Notes: generated by a model not told the origin, from the sequence alone. DNA of 10,639 nucleotides from a candidate division BRC1 bacterium ADurb.BinA292 (GCA_002068205.1 MVZB01000104.1:1-10639); one strand, 5' to 3'; numbered from the stretch's first letter, positions 1-7,591 are shown. A program made the numbers and translations.

Positions 1-24
1 TTTGGAGATCAGCCTACCCGATCA

Positions 25-75
25 GGTGACATTTCTATTGTGTCCAGGGGGTGACATTATCATTGTGGCCCGACA
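25..75. mobile_element. Possible terminal fragment of an insertion sequence (tandem direct repeats)
   Basis: Two copies of an 18-bp motif, GGTGACATTTCTATTGTG (25-42) and GGTGACATTATCATTGTG (50-67), lie exactly 25 bp apart and match at 15 of 18 positions. They are followed by CGACA (71-75). This stretch is richer in A+T than the DNA after it. Spaced repeats of this kind near a terminus ending in CA are typical of transposase-binding sites at the ends of DDE/rve-type insertion sequences (IS21, IS481 or IS1202-like groups). From memory the TGACATT-N3-ATTGTG wording resembles such ends, but I cannot assign a family. The element body would lie left of position 1; no transposase is visible. Alternatively the pair could be an operator for the downstream gene. 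Confidence 0.4.
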
Positions 76-251
76 CTTGAATCCCGGCGCGGGGGGGCCG
101 ATCTTGAGACGAAGAGCGGCGATTTTGGATCGACCGAAGCGGCCGGGATGGCCATAGTGTCGTTGCGCGGCGGCGCACGAACGCGCCCCGCGCGGCCGGT
201 CTCGAACCATTGAGGCTGGATTTGCCGAGCGATGCCCGGAATGCCCCCGCG

Positions 252-1382
252 ATGACCGAATCGAATCCTGAAAACCCGCACGCAAATCCGCCCGGACCCG
301 TGCCCTCGCGCCGCCGGCTGCTGGCGTTCCGCGCGGTCGTGCTCGTTGCCATCCTGGCCGTCGGCTGGGTCGGCGGCGAGCTCTTGCTTGCCCTGCTGCA
401 TCTCGAGCCGACGTATGTGGCGCCCGAACTGCACCCCGGGCGGCTGCCGGCGCGGATCGCGCTCGATCGCGAACTCCTCTTCCGGTTCGTCCCCCGCTCG
501 CGCAATGACCTGAACAACCTGGGCTATCGCGACCGGGACTTCGGCGCGAAACCGGCCGGTCGCCGCCGCGTGCTGATGGTCGGCGATTCGTTCGTCATGG
601 GCGTCAGCACCACGACGCACGAAACCATCCCCCGCCGGCTGGAGACTTTCCTGGGCTCACCCTGGGAGGTATTCAACATGGGGGTTTATGGCGACGGGCC
701 GGATCAGACGCTGCTGCGGCTGAAGCGCGACGGCCTGAAGCTGGCGCCCGACCAGGTGATTCTCGGGCTGTTCCCCGCCAACGACTTCGGCGACTTGATG
801 AAAAACCTGCTGCTGGAGCCGGCGCCGGGGGGCGGCGTGCGGCGCACCGGCAACGATATCCTGAGCCGCGAACTGCCCCGCTCGCGCGTCGCGATGCACC
901 TGCGCCATCTGCTTACGCCGCATTACATGGATCCGGCCCGGGAGCAATCGATCTTCCAGGCGTTGATGGGCGACGCGTATCTTTCGCTCGAGATGCAGCC
1001 GGCGCCGCTGCGCGAGCACCTGACCGCGCTGATGCGCGAAATCCTGGCCGAGTTCAGGCGCCTGGCCGACGAACACGGTTTCCGCTTCGCGGTGGTCGTC
1101 ATCCCTCCCGTTCAGGCATTTGGCGAGGACCCGCGCGCCGTTAAGGACCCCGTCCCGCCCGAGCAGGCGGTCTCCAACGATCCGGTCGTCCTTGAGCTCT
1201 GCGCGGAGCTTGGCATCGACGCGCTTTACCTGCTGGAGGCGCTCGCGGCCGAGGGGGGCGCCGAGCTGTATGACCCGATCGACGTTCACCTGAACGCCGC
1301 CGGGAGCCGTGTGGCCGCCCAGGCGATTCAGGCGCGATTCTTCGCCGACGCGACGTCGCCGCCGCCCACCAGTTCGCCGTAG
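252..1382 (+). CDS. Membrane-anchored SGNH/GDSL-family hydrolase
   Basis: A 376-residue protein with a short polar Pro/Asn-rich N-terminus, an Arg-rich stretch and one hydrophobic segment at about residues 23-46 (VVLVAILAVGWVGGELLLALL). This suggests a signal anchor with the catalytic part outside the membrane. The SGNH blocks are visible: GDSF (nucleophile Ser113), a block II Gly in NMGVYGDGPDQ (Gly147), block III Asn in FPANDF (Asn177), and the C-terminal DVHLNAAG with Asp344 and His346. SGNH enzymes are esterases or acyltransferases, and members with this topology often act on acetyl groups of surface polysaccharides; the substrate here is not readable. I chose ATG 252; a TTG at 210 adds 14 unconserved-looking residues. 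Neither start has a strong Shine-Dalgarno site. The 3' end overlaps the convergent glycosyltransferase by 55 bp. Confidence 0.82.
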   Translation: MTESNPENPHANPPGPVPSRRRLLAFRAVVLVAILAVGWVGGELLLALLHLEPTYVAPELHPGRLPARIALDRELLFRFVPRSRNDLNNLGYRDRDFGAKPAGRRRVLMVGDSFVMGVSTTTHETIPRRLETFLGSPWEVFNMGVYGDGPDQTLLRLKRDGLKLAPDQVILGLFPANDFGDLMKNLLLEPAPGGGVRRTGNDILSRELPRSRVAMHLRHLLTPHYMDPAREQSIFQALMGDAYLSLEMQPAPLREHLTALMREILAEFRRLADEHGFRFAVVVIPPVQAFGEDPRAVKDPVPPEQAVSNDPVVLELCAELGIDALYLLEALAAEGGAELYDPIDVHLNAAGSRVAAQAIQARFFADATSPPPTSSP

Positions 1383-2536
1383 TGCCCCCATAGCCGCTCC
1401 GCCATGGCAGACCAGCCGTAACGTTGCTCCACGGCCGAACGAGCGGCCTGGCCCAGCGCCCGGCGCCGCGCCGGATCACTCAGCAGCGACGCGGTCTGCT
1501 CGATGAATTCCCCGGCCGACTCGGCCAGCTCCAGTTCCCGCCCGGGCCGCAGATCGATATCCGCCAGACTGACGGGGCTGACCACCAGCGCCCGCGCGAG
1601 CGCGGCCCCTTCCAGCACCTTGTTCTTGATGCCCGTCCCTCGCCGCAGCGGCGAGACGATCACCTGCGCCCGCGCCGCTTCTTCCTCCATCCGCTCCACG
1701 CGGCCGGTTACTTCAATTGATGGGTCGGCGGCCAGCGCCAGCACCGCGGGGACGGGGTCGCGCCCGATGATCCGCAGCCGGGCGGAGGGGACGCGGCGAA
1801 CGGCGCCCGGCCAGATCTCGCGTCCGAACCAGACGGCGGCTTCCACGTTCGGCGCGAAGTCCATCGCGCCTGTGAACGCGACGACGCCGGGCTGCTCCAG
1901 TTCGGGTCGCGGGCGGAACTGGTCCAGATCGACCCCGTTGGGCAACACCTCGATGCGGGCCGACGGCGCGAGCCGCCGTATCGCCTCGGCGTCCGTCGGC
2001 GAGATGGCGAGGATCCGGTCGGCGCGGCGGTAAAGCGTGCGCTCCATCTGGGCGATCTTGATCGCGCCGAGCGCCTCGCGGGGCGAATGGCCGGCGCGCC
2101 AGGCCCGCCAATGCGCCAGCGACAGGCAGTCGCGGGCAACGAGCAGGCGCCGCGCCGGCGGCGCCGCGGGCAGGTGCTGCGCGCTCAGGACCCCCTCGGA
2201 CTGAATCAGGTCGAATCGCTCGCGCGCGAGCAGTTCAGCCGCGGCCGCGGCCAGTTCCGGACTGAAGAAGCGATTTATCCACGGCCGGCCCCCGCGCAGG
2301 CAGGCCCACGCCTGCGCCGCGCCGCTGCGGACCGGGCAGCGCACAAGCCGCGCCCGTACGCCCCAGCTTTCCCATAGCGCCAGCGCCTCCGAACGCAACC
2401 CGGCGTCGGCTGGCTCGCGCGTCAGCAGCGTGAACTGGGCGCGCGGCGCCAGGCAACGCAGGAAATGATGAATCGGCAGGATGTTGCCGTCGTACGGCGG
2501 GTAGGGGAAGACCTGCGAGAGTAGGAGAATACGCAC
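1328..2536 (-). CDS. Glycosyltransferase family 4 (Stp1/TIGR03087-like sugar transferase)
   Basis: A 402-residue GT-B glycosyltransferase, probably cytoplasmic, transferring a sugar from a nucleotide-sugar donor to a growing polysaccharide or lipid-linked acceptor. The N-terminal Rossmann domain opens with ILLLSQVFPYPPYDGN, the usual opening of this group. The donor-binding half shows VLPNGVD (197-203), FTGAMDFAPNVEAAVWF (221-237), IIGRDP (256-261) and SPLRRGTGIKNKVLEG (295-310), where the Glu of the E-x7-E-like region lies. The FTGAMD-x-x-PNV stretch and the opening match my memory of the Stp1 family linked to PEP-CTERM/exopolysaccharide loci, but no exosortase or PEP-CTERM gene is in the window. 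The start is GTG at 2534-2536; GGGG about 8 bases upstream is a weak ribosome site. Length is normal and the gene appears intact. Its last codons overlap the end of the SGNH hydrolase gene. Confidence 0.87.
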   Translation of the reverse strand: MRILLLSQVFPYPPYDGNILPIHHFLRCLAPRAQFTLLTREPADAGLRSEALALWESWGVRARLVRCPVRSGAAQAWACLRGGRPWINRFFSPELAAAAAELLARERFDLIQSEGVLSAQHLPAAPPARRLLVARDCLSLAHWRAWRAGHSPREALGAIKIAQMERTLYRRADRILAISPTDAEAIRRLAPSARIEVLPNGVDLDQFRPRPELEQPGVVAFTGAMDFAPNVEAAVWFGREIWPGAVRRVPSARLRIIGRDPVPAVLALAADPSIEVTGRVERMEEEAARAQVIVSPLRRGTGIKNKVLEGAALARALVVSPVSLADIDLRPGRELELAESAGEFIEQTASLLSDPARRRALGQAARSAVEQRYGWSAMAERLWGHYGELVGGGDVASAKNRA

Positions 2537-2573
2537 CGGATCGCCCCATCGACTGATTCCCGCCGATTTAACC

Positions 2574-2599
2574 GGGCGGGGGAAGAAATGGGAAGAGGG
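2574..2599 (+). other. G-quadruplex-type G-run motif in the divergent spacer
   Basis: Four runs of three or more G on the + strand (2574-2576, 2578-2582, 2590-2592, 2597-2599) are separated by loops of 1, 7 and 4 bases, meeting the standard G3+/N1-7 rule. Further G tracts follow at 2611-2617 and 2629-2634, so 2574-2634 is largely purine on this strand. The tract lies between the GTG start of the leftward glycosyltransferase (2536) and the prfB promoter (2748-2777). In the leftward transcript it would be read as C-rich leader. Whether it folds or regulates anything is unknown. Apart from this, the prfB promoter and the prfB ribosome site, I see no gene in 2537-2850; three GACGAG copies near 2700-2727 look like simple-sequence noise. 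Confidence 0.4.
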
Positions 2600-2747
2600 A
2601 ACATGAAGGAGGGGGGGTGACGAAGGACGGGGGGCCTGTGAATCTGCGATTTACAACAAAGCGAGAAAGATCGGGGTGGGCCGTTGGGGGCGATTACGAG
2701 GACGAGGGCGAGTGACGAGAGACGAGCGATCCGGGACGGGTGGCGTC

Positions 2748-2777
2748 TTGCAAAGGGGCGGGGGTGTTCGATATGAT
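2748..2777 (+). promoter_or_regulatory. Predicted sigma70-type promoter of prfB
   Basis: A TTGCAA -35 box (2748-2753) and a TATGAT -10 box (2772-2777) are separated by 18 bases, in a GC-rich background where such hexamers are uncommon. Transcription would begin near 2784 and leave a leader of about 66 bases before the prfB start at 2851. The -10 box overlaps an in-frame ATG at 2773, so that ATG could not be in this transcript. The deacetylase gene 76 bp after prfB may be read from the same promoter. Confidence 0.55.
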
Positions 2778-2834
2778 ACCAGCGTCCTTTTTTGGTCGGC
2801 GCGAGCGCCCGGCGCGGCCTCGCCACCCCCGTTC

Positions 2835-2840
2835 AAGGAG
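2835..2840 (+). promoter_or_regulatory. Shine-Dalgarno site deciding the prfB start
   Basis: AAGGAG at 2835-2840 is a near-perfect Shine-Dalgarno core, 10 bases before the TTG at 2851. It favours that TTG over the upstream in-frame GTG (2740) and ATG (2773), which would give N-terminal extensions not expected for RF2. Confidence 0.7.
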
Positions 2841-2850
2841 CCCGACGGCA

Positions 2851-3978
2851 TTGCCCATCACCCAGGAAGACTTGCGTCCTTCGCTCGATCGCATGCGCCA
2901 GCGTGTCGATGAGGCGCGCCGCTACCTCCGCTTCGACGAGATGCGCCAGCGGATCGACCAGATGGAGGCCGAATCCGCCCGCCCCGACTTCTGGGACAAT
3001 GCCCAGGCCGCTCAGGAGCACATGCGCGATCTGAATCGGCTGAAGAACCAGATCGAGCCATGGGAGCAGCTTGCCCGCGACCTGAGCGACGCCATTGAAC
3101 TCAACGAGATGGCCCAGGGCGACCCCGACATGCTGGCCGAGCTGGTCCGTCAGGCCGACACGATGGAGCATACGCTCGAATCGCTCGAGACGCGCGCCCT
3201 GCTCAAGGATCAGGACGACGACAAATCGGCCTATCTTTACATCCACGCCGGGGCGGGCGGCACCGAGTCCTGCGACTGGGCGCAGATGCTCCTGCGCATG
3301 TACTCCCGCTGGTGCGAAAAGGAAGAGTATGCCGTCGAGACGCTCGACCTGATCGACGGCGAGGAAGCCGGCATCCGCAGCGCGACCCTGCTGGTCAAGG
3401 GCGAGTTCGCCTACGGGATGCTGAAGGCCGAAGCGGGCGTCCATCGGCTGGTGCGGATCTCGCCGTTCGATGCCGCCAAGCGCCGCCACACCTCGTTCTG
3501 CTCGGTCGATGTCTGGCCGCAGGTCGATGACGAAATCCAGATCGAAATTCGTGAAGAGGATCTGCGCATCGACACCTACCGCTCGTCGGGGGCCGGCGGC
3601 CAGCATGTCAACAAGACCTCCTCGGCCGTGCGGATCACGCACGAACCGACGGGAATCGTCGTCGCCTGCCAGAACGAACGCAGCCAGCACCAGAACAAGG
3701 CCGTCGCGATGAAAATGCTGCGCGCCAAGCTCTACCAGAAGGCGCGCGCCGAGCAGCAGGCCGAACTGGACGCCCGCCAGGAGGCCAAGAAGGACATCTC
3801 CTGGGGCAATCAGATCCGCTCCTACGTGTTTCAGCCGTATCAGATGGTCAAGGATCACCGCACCGGCCACGAAACCGGCAACGTATCGGCGGTCATGGAC
3901 GGCGCCATCGATGGCTTCCTCGAGGCCTATCTGCGCTGGTCGGCGGGGATGGGCGCCGCGACCCCGCAGTCGGCCTGA
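2851..3978 (+). CDS. prfB: Peptide chain release factor 2 (RF2)
   Basis: RF2 recognises UGA and UAA stop codons in the ribosomal A site and triggers hydrolysis of peptidyl-tRNA. From TTG 2851 the protein has 375 residues (E. coli RF2: 365). The stop-codon-reading tripeptide SPF is at 204-206 and the catalytic GGQ at 249-251, each within one residue of the E. coli positions, which supports this start. The N-terminal helical domain (DEMRQRIDQMEAE... RPDFWDN) is followed by the decoding and GGQ domains (YRSSGAGGQHVNKTSSAVRI) and the usual C-terminus (SYVFQPYQMVKDHRT). The programmed +1 frameshift found near codon 26 in many prfB genes is absent: the region reads straight through TAC CTC CGC TTC GAC with no TGA. 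The TTG start may limit expression instead. An upstream in-frame extension to 2740 exists but crosses the promoter. Confidence 0.95.
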   Translation: MPITQEDLRPSLDRMRQRVDEARRYLRFDEMRQRIDQMEAESARPDFWDNAQAAQEHMRDLNRLKNQIEPWEQLARDLSDAIELNEMAQGDPDMLAELVRQADTMEHTLESLETRALLKDQDDDKSAYLYIHAGAGGTESCDWAQMLLRMYSRWCEKEEYAVETLDLIDGEEAGIRSATLLVKGEFAYGMLKAEAGVHRLVRISPFDAAKRRHTSFCSVDVWPQVDDEIQIEIREEDLRIDTYRSSGAGGQHVNKTSSAVRITHEPTGIVVACQNERSQHQNKAVAMKMLRAKLYQKARAEQQAELDARQEAKKDISWGNQIRSYVFQPYQMVKDHRTGHETGNVSAVMDGAIDGFLEAYLRWSAGMGAATPQSA

Positions 3979-4054
3979 ACCCGTTGAAATCCCTCATCCC
4001 GCTCGAGCAGCTCCCCTTGAGACATCCCCCGTTCCAGTGCGAAAGGATCGCTTG

Positions 4055-5095
4055 ATGAAATCACCCCTGAGCAAATGGCTGGGTCTGGTTCTGCTGCTGG
4101 CCGCCGGCATTGCCGTCGGCTATCTGCTGGGCGCCCGCACCCCCGACAACGCTTTCGCCGGCGATGCATTGGCGCGGGCCGAGCCGGCCGCCTCCGCGCC
4201 GGCGACCCTGCCGACCGATCCGGCCCCCTCGGCCAGCCTGTCCGATCGAGCGCCGGTGGAGGTGGCCGCCGCGGAGCCATTGTCGGGCGACGAAACGCCC
4301 ACGGCGGAGGCGGCGACGTCCCCAGCGGGCGAACCGGCCGCCGCGCCCGGCGTTGAGCTCTCCGCGGCGATCAAGGCCCACGCCGGCGAAAAAATCAGCC
4401 GCGGCTCAAGCTCCACCAGGAAGATCGTTCTGACCTTCGACGATGGGCCCCATCCGTCGCGCACCCCCCAGGTCGTGCGGATCCTCAAGGAGGCGGGGAT
4501 TCCCGCCAATTTTTTCCTCGTCGGCGAGATGGTGGAAAGCTATCCGGAGCAGGCCAAACTCGTCGCGGACTCGGGGTTTGAACTCGGCACCCACTCCTGG
4601 GATCATCCGAACCTGACGCGCAAGAACGAGGCCGAGGTTCGCCGCCAGATCGTCGAAACTCAGGACCTGGTCGAGCGGACCACCGGCATCCGGCCGGTCC
4701 TCTTCCGTCCGCCGGGCGGCAATGTCGATCAGACCGTGCGCGACATCTGCCGCGAGGAGAATCTGGTCATCTGCATGTGGTCGATCGACCCGCGCGACTG
4801 GGCCAGCGGCGCCACCGGCGAGAAAATCCGACAGAAGGTCGTGGGCGACGCCCACGGCGGCGCGATCGTTTGCATGCACGACACGAAGGCGCCGACGATC
4901 GACGCGCTGCCCGGCATGATCGCCGACCTGAAGGCGGCCGGCTACGAGTTCACGACGATCACGCAATTGATCGAGGAAAAGGCCGCCGAGGACGCGGCGC
5001 TGGCCGCAAGCGGCGGCGTGATCCCCAGCGGGGGGGATGCCGCGCCCCAGGCGGAACCCCTGGTGATTTCGCTCGAAGAGAGCGGCAGCTACTGA
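4055..5095 (+). CDS. Membrane-anchored polysaccharide deacetylase (NodB/CE4 family)
   Basis: A 346-residue CE4 esterase, a metal-dependent enzyme that removes N- or O-acetyl groups from polysaccharides such as peptidoglycan or chitin-like polymers. Residues about 8-26 form a signal-anchor helix (WLGLVLLLAAGIAVGYLLGA). A low-complexity Ala/Pro/Glu linker follows to about residue 105, then the NodB domain. All five motifs are visible: TFDDGP (127-132, Asp129 catalytic base and Asp130 metal ligand), HSWDH (His180 and His184, metal ligands), RPPGG (218-222), WSIDPRDW (242-249) and CMHDT (catalytic His275). The enzyme should therefore be active outside the membrane. The start is ATG 4055, preceded by AAAGGA at 4042-4047 with 7-base spacing; an upstream extension into the end of prfB is spurious. 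The 76-bp gap to prfB holds no promoter I can support, so co-transcription is likely. The substrate cannot be read. Confidence 0.9.
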   Translation: MKSPLSKWLGLVLLLAAGIAVGYLLGARTPDNAFAGDALARAEPAASAPATLPTDPAPSASLSDRAPVEVAAAEPLSGDETPTAEAATSPAGEPAAAPGVELSAAIKAHAGEKISRGSSSTRKIVLTFDDGPHPSRTPQVVRILKEAGIPANFFLVGEMVESYPEQAKLVADSGFELGTHSWDHPNLTRKNEAEVRRQIVETQDLVERTTGIRPVLFRPPGGNVDQTVRDICREENLVICMWSIDPRDWASGATGEKIRQKVVGDAHGGAIVCMHDTKAPTIDALPGMIADLKAAGYEFTTITQLIEEKAAEDAALAASGGVIPSGGDAAPQAEPLVISLEESGSY

Positions 5096-5202
5096 TCCAT
5101 CAACATCCCACCGAGGGGCGGGCCGGGTCTTGCCGGGCGACGGCGAGCGGACCGCCGGCGCGGTTGCGGCCCGGGGCGGCCACCCCAACGGATTAAAGCA
5201 GC

Positions 5203-6525
5203 ATGTCCACCACCGACCCCGTCATCTGGATTTTCTCGACCGGCACGGAAATTCTGCAAGGTCATGCCACCGACCGGAACAGCCCCACGATCAGCGGGCG
5301 GCTGCTGGAGGCCGGCCTGCCGACCGCGCGGCACGTCGCGATCGCCGATCGCGCCGACGCGCTCCAGGAAGCCCTGACCGAAGCCTCCGCGCGGGCCGAT
5401 CTGATCATCACGACCGGTGGCCTCGGGCCCACCGGCGACGACCTGAACCGGCACGTCGTGGCGGCGGTGTGGGGGCGGGCGCTGGTTGAGGATCCTGATT
5501 CGCTCGAGCGCATCCGCGCGCGCTATCAGCGGCGCGGTCGGGTCATGCCCGAGTCCAACCGGGTGCAGGCGCTGATTCCCGCAGGCGCCGAAGTCCTGCC
5601 GAACGAAAACGGCACCGCCCCGGGCTTCTATCTGGAGCCGGGGCCGGACGGCCCGCGCGCGACGCTGATCGCCCTGCCGGGGCCCCCGCGCGAAATGGCG
5701 CCGATGCTCGACAAGGAAGCGCTGCCGCGCATCTTGCGGCGTTTCGGCGTCGAGCGCGTCCGTTTTCGCGCGATCAACTACCACACCGCCTGCATTGCCG
5801 AGTCGGCCATCAATGAGCTGGTTCACGACCTGTTCGCCTACGACGAACGGGTGAATTTCGCGCTGCTGGCCAAGATGAGCCTGGTCGATATCCGCCTGAC
5901 CCTGATGGCGCGCGACGAAGCCGCCAATGACGAACTCCAGGCCCGATGGGAGGCGCTGGTTCGGGAGCGCCTGGGCGAGTACAACATCTTTGGCTGCGAC
6001 AACGACACGCTGGAGAGCGTCGTCGGGGGGCTTCTGCGCGAGCGGCGCCAGACGCTGACGACCGCCGAATCGTGCACCGGCGGACGCCTCGCCGGCCGCA
6101 TCACCGATGTCGCGGGCTCGTCGGAATATTTCCGCGAGGGGTTCATCACGTACGCCAACGAGGCCAAGATGGCGCGCATGGGCGTGATGCCCGATCTGCT
6201 GGCCCAGTTCGGCGCGGTCAGCGCCGAGGTGGCCGAGGCGATGGCGACCGGCGCGCGCGAAGTGGCCGGCACCGACTGGGCCGTCAGCATCACCGGCATC
6301 GCCGGGCCCGGCGGCGGCTCGCCCGACAAACCGGTCGGCCTCGTTTATCTGGGGCTGGCGGGTCCCGACGGGATCGTGCATAGTCGGAGGCACCATTTTC
6401 TGGGCGACCGCGCCGACGTACGGCACCAAGCGGTCGTCGCCGCGCTTGACTTGCTCCGGCGCGGATTGCTCGGGGCGCCGCTGGATCCCGTTCTGCCGGC
6501 GCAGGCCGCCCATCAGGATCGCTGA
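5203..6525 (+). CDS. cinA: CinA-family protein (NMN amidohydrolase domain)
   Basis: A full-length two-domain CinA of 440 residues. The N-terminal MoCF/COG1058 domain (about 5-175) has GTEILQGHATDRNS, TTGGLGPTGDD and LPGPPREM; in characterised relatives it acts as an ADP-ribose pyrophosphatase-like domain. After a linker domain, the C-terminal PncC domain (about 277-430) carries TAESCTGG (Ser290, the expected nucleophile) and SITGIAGPGGGSPDKPVG. PncC-type domains deamidate nicotinamide mononucleotide to nicotinate mononucleotide in pyridine-nucleotide salvage. A competence link (CinA-RecA operons) is known elsewhere, but no recA is seen here. The ATG at 5203 is preceded only by a weak purine stretch (GGATTAAAG). 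The 107-bp gap after the deacetylase contains GC-rich short inversions but no T-tailed terminator. Confidence 0.92.
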   Translation: MSTTDPVIWIFSTGTEILQGHATDRNSPTISGRLLEAGLPTARHVAIADRADALQEALTEASARADLIITTGGLGPTGDDLNRHVVAAVWGRALVEDPDSLERIRARYQRRGRVMPESNRVQALIPAGAEVLPNENGTAPGFYLEPGPDGPRATLIALPGPPREMAPMLDKEALPRILRRFGVERVRFRAINYHTACIAESAINELVHDLFAYDERVNFALLAKMSLVDIRLTLMARDEAANDELQARWEALVRERLGEYNIFGCDNDTLESVVGGLLRERRQTLTTAESCTGGRLAGRITDVAGSSEYFREGFITYANEAKMARMGVMPDLLAQFGAVSAEVAEAMATGAREVAGTDWAVSITGIAGPGGGSPDKPVGLVYLGLAGPDGIVHSRRHHFLGDRADVRHQAVVAALDLLRRGLLGAPLDPVLPAQAAHQDR

Positions 6526-6633
6526 CGTTCGCGGTTCGCCACGTTATCCGCTTGCGTTTCTCCGGCGCGCTCCCGATCACGCATGGCTGATGAATCCCCG
6601 ATTCTCCATGAACGCCGGGGTGCGAGGACGACG

Positions 6634-6663
6634 GACGAATTTCTGAGTGCGACGAATCTGAGT
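6634..6663 (+). repeat. Short imperfect direct repeat in the thyX leader
   Basis: GACGAATTTCTGAGT (6634-6648) is followed by GACGAATCTGAGT (6651-6663), the same motif with two T removed, at a 17-bp period. It lies just before the thyX ribosome site AAGGGA (6664-6669). It may be a slippage product or a binding site. The rest of the 156-bp gap between cinA and thyX shows no promoter I can support. Confidence 0.3.
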
Positions 6664-6681
6664 AAGGGAACGGATCCGGTC

Positions 6682-7539
6682 ATGGCTCACATCACCATCC
6701 CCGAAGCCGAGGCATTGCTCGATCAGGAAATCAAGGTCCTGGACAAGGGGTTCGTGCGGCTCGTGGATTACCTGGGGGGCGACGCCCGGATCGTTCAGGC
6801 CGCGCGCGTTTCCTACGGCGCCGGCACCAAGACCGTCCGCGAGGATCGCGCGCTGATTCATTACCTCATGCGCCACCGCCACACCTCGCCGTTCGAACAG
6901 GTGATCCTGACATTTCACGTCAAGCTGCCGATCTTCGTCGCCCGCCAGTGGATCCGACACCGCACGGCGCGGTTGAACGAAATGTCGGGTCGCTATTCGG
7001 TGATGAAGGACGAGTTCTATCTGCCGGATCCCGAGCAGATTCGCCCCCAGAGCAAGACCAATAAACAGGGGCGCGACGCCGACGCGCTTGACGCCGAGCA
7101 GGCGCGCCGCGTCCTCGAAATCCTGACCTCGGCGCAGGAGACCGCCTACGCCGGCTACCGGGAGATGATCGACCTGGATATCGCGCGCGAACTGGCGCGC
7201 GTCAATCTTCCGCTGTCGCTCTACACCGAATGGTACTGGCAGATCGACCTGCACAACTTGTTTCATTTCATCCAGTTGCGGGCCGACGAGCACGCCCAGT
7301 ATGAAATTCGCGTCTACGCCGAGGTGCTGGGCGATTGCGCCCGCGCCGTCGCGCCGCTGGCCTATGAGGCCTTCGAGGAATACGTTCGCCACGCACGGCA
7401 GTTTTCGCGCGAGGAAATGGAAGCCCTGCGCGCGATGCTGGCCGGTCAGCCCTGTCCGATCGAACAGGGGCGGCGGCGCGTCGAGTTTTTCCAGAAGCTC
7501 GGACTGGACGATCCGGCCCTGCAACCCCAGGAAGCCTGA
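6682..7539 (+). CDS. thyX: Flavin-dependent thymidylate synthase
   Basis: ThyX converts dUMP to dTMP using FAD, NADPH and methylenetetrahydrofolate, replacing the unrelated ThyA in many bacteria. The protein has 285 residues from ATG 6682. The signature RHR-x7-S is at 92-102 (RHRTARLNEMS) followed by GRYSVM; upstream are the conserved DKGFVRLVDYLGGDARIVQAARVSYG and EQVILTFHVKLPIFVARQWI stretches. The C-terminal half has ARVNLPLSLYTEWYWQIDLHNLFHFIQLR, which carries the nucleotide-binding Arg residues of the family. I chose ATG 6682 because family members begin close to this point and AAGGGA (6664-6669) lies upstream. An in-frame ATG at 6583 would add 33 residues and lacks a ribosome site. The gene is followed after 52 bp by hisS. 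Confidence 0.93.
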   Translation: MAHITIPEAEALLDQEIKVLDKGFVRLVDYLGGDARIVQAARVSYGAGTKTVREDRALIHYLMRHRHTSPFEQVILTFHVKLPIFVARQWIRHRTARLNEMSGRYSVMKDEFYLPDPEQIRPQSKTNKQGRDADALDAEQARRVLEILTSAQETAYAGYREMIDLDIARELARVNLPLSLYTEWYWQIDLHNLFHFIQLRADEHAQYEIRVYAEVLGDCARAVAPLAYEAFEEYVRHARQFSREEMEALRAMLAGQPCPIEQGRRRVEFFQKLGLDDPALQPQEA

Positions 7540-7540
7540 G

Positions 7541-7591
7541 CTTTATCCTTATCATTCCGTCAATTTCAGTTAATTCATTGGAATTCACACC
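7541..7591 (+). promoter_or_regulatory. AT-rich leader of hisS
   Basis: Only 16 of the 50 bases at 7541-7590 are G or C, in sharp contrast with the GC-rich genes on both sides. A short inverted repeat AATTC-ATTG-GAATT (7572-7585) includes the GGA that is the only ribosome-site candidate for the hisS ATG at 7592. I cannot find a clean -35/-10 pair, so this may be a promoter, an unstructured translation-initiation region, or both. Confidence 0.3.

Noticed and set aside
2696..2727. GACGAG repeats as a binding-site array
   Set aside because: Three irregularly spaced copies in purine-rich simple sequence; no regular period or symmetry.
2833..3870. Open frame of 345 codons on the minus strand across prfB
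   Set aside because: Shadow of prfB, which is unmistakable on the + strand.
5117..5181. Terminator hairpin between the deacetylase and cinA
   Set aside because: Only 4-5 bp GC stems (for example ACCGC-CGGC-GCGGT at 5151-5164) with no T tract; such short inversions are expected in this composition.
5089..6513. Long open frame of 474 codons on the minus strand across cinA
   Set aside because: Shadow of cinA; composition is Arg/Gly/Gln-rich with no family motif.
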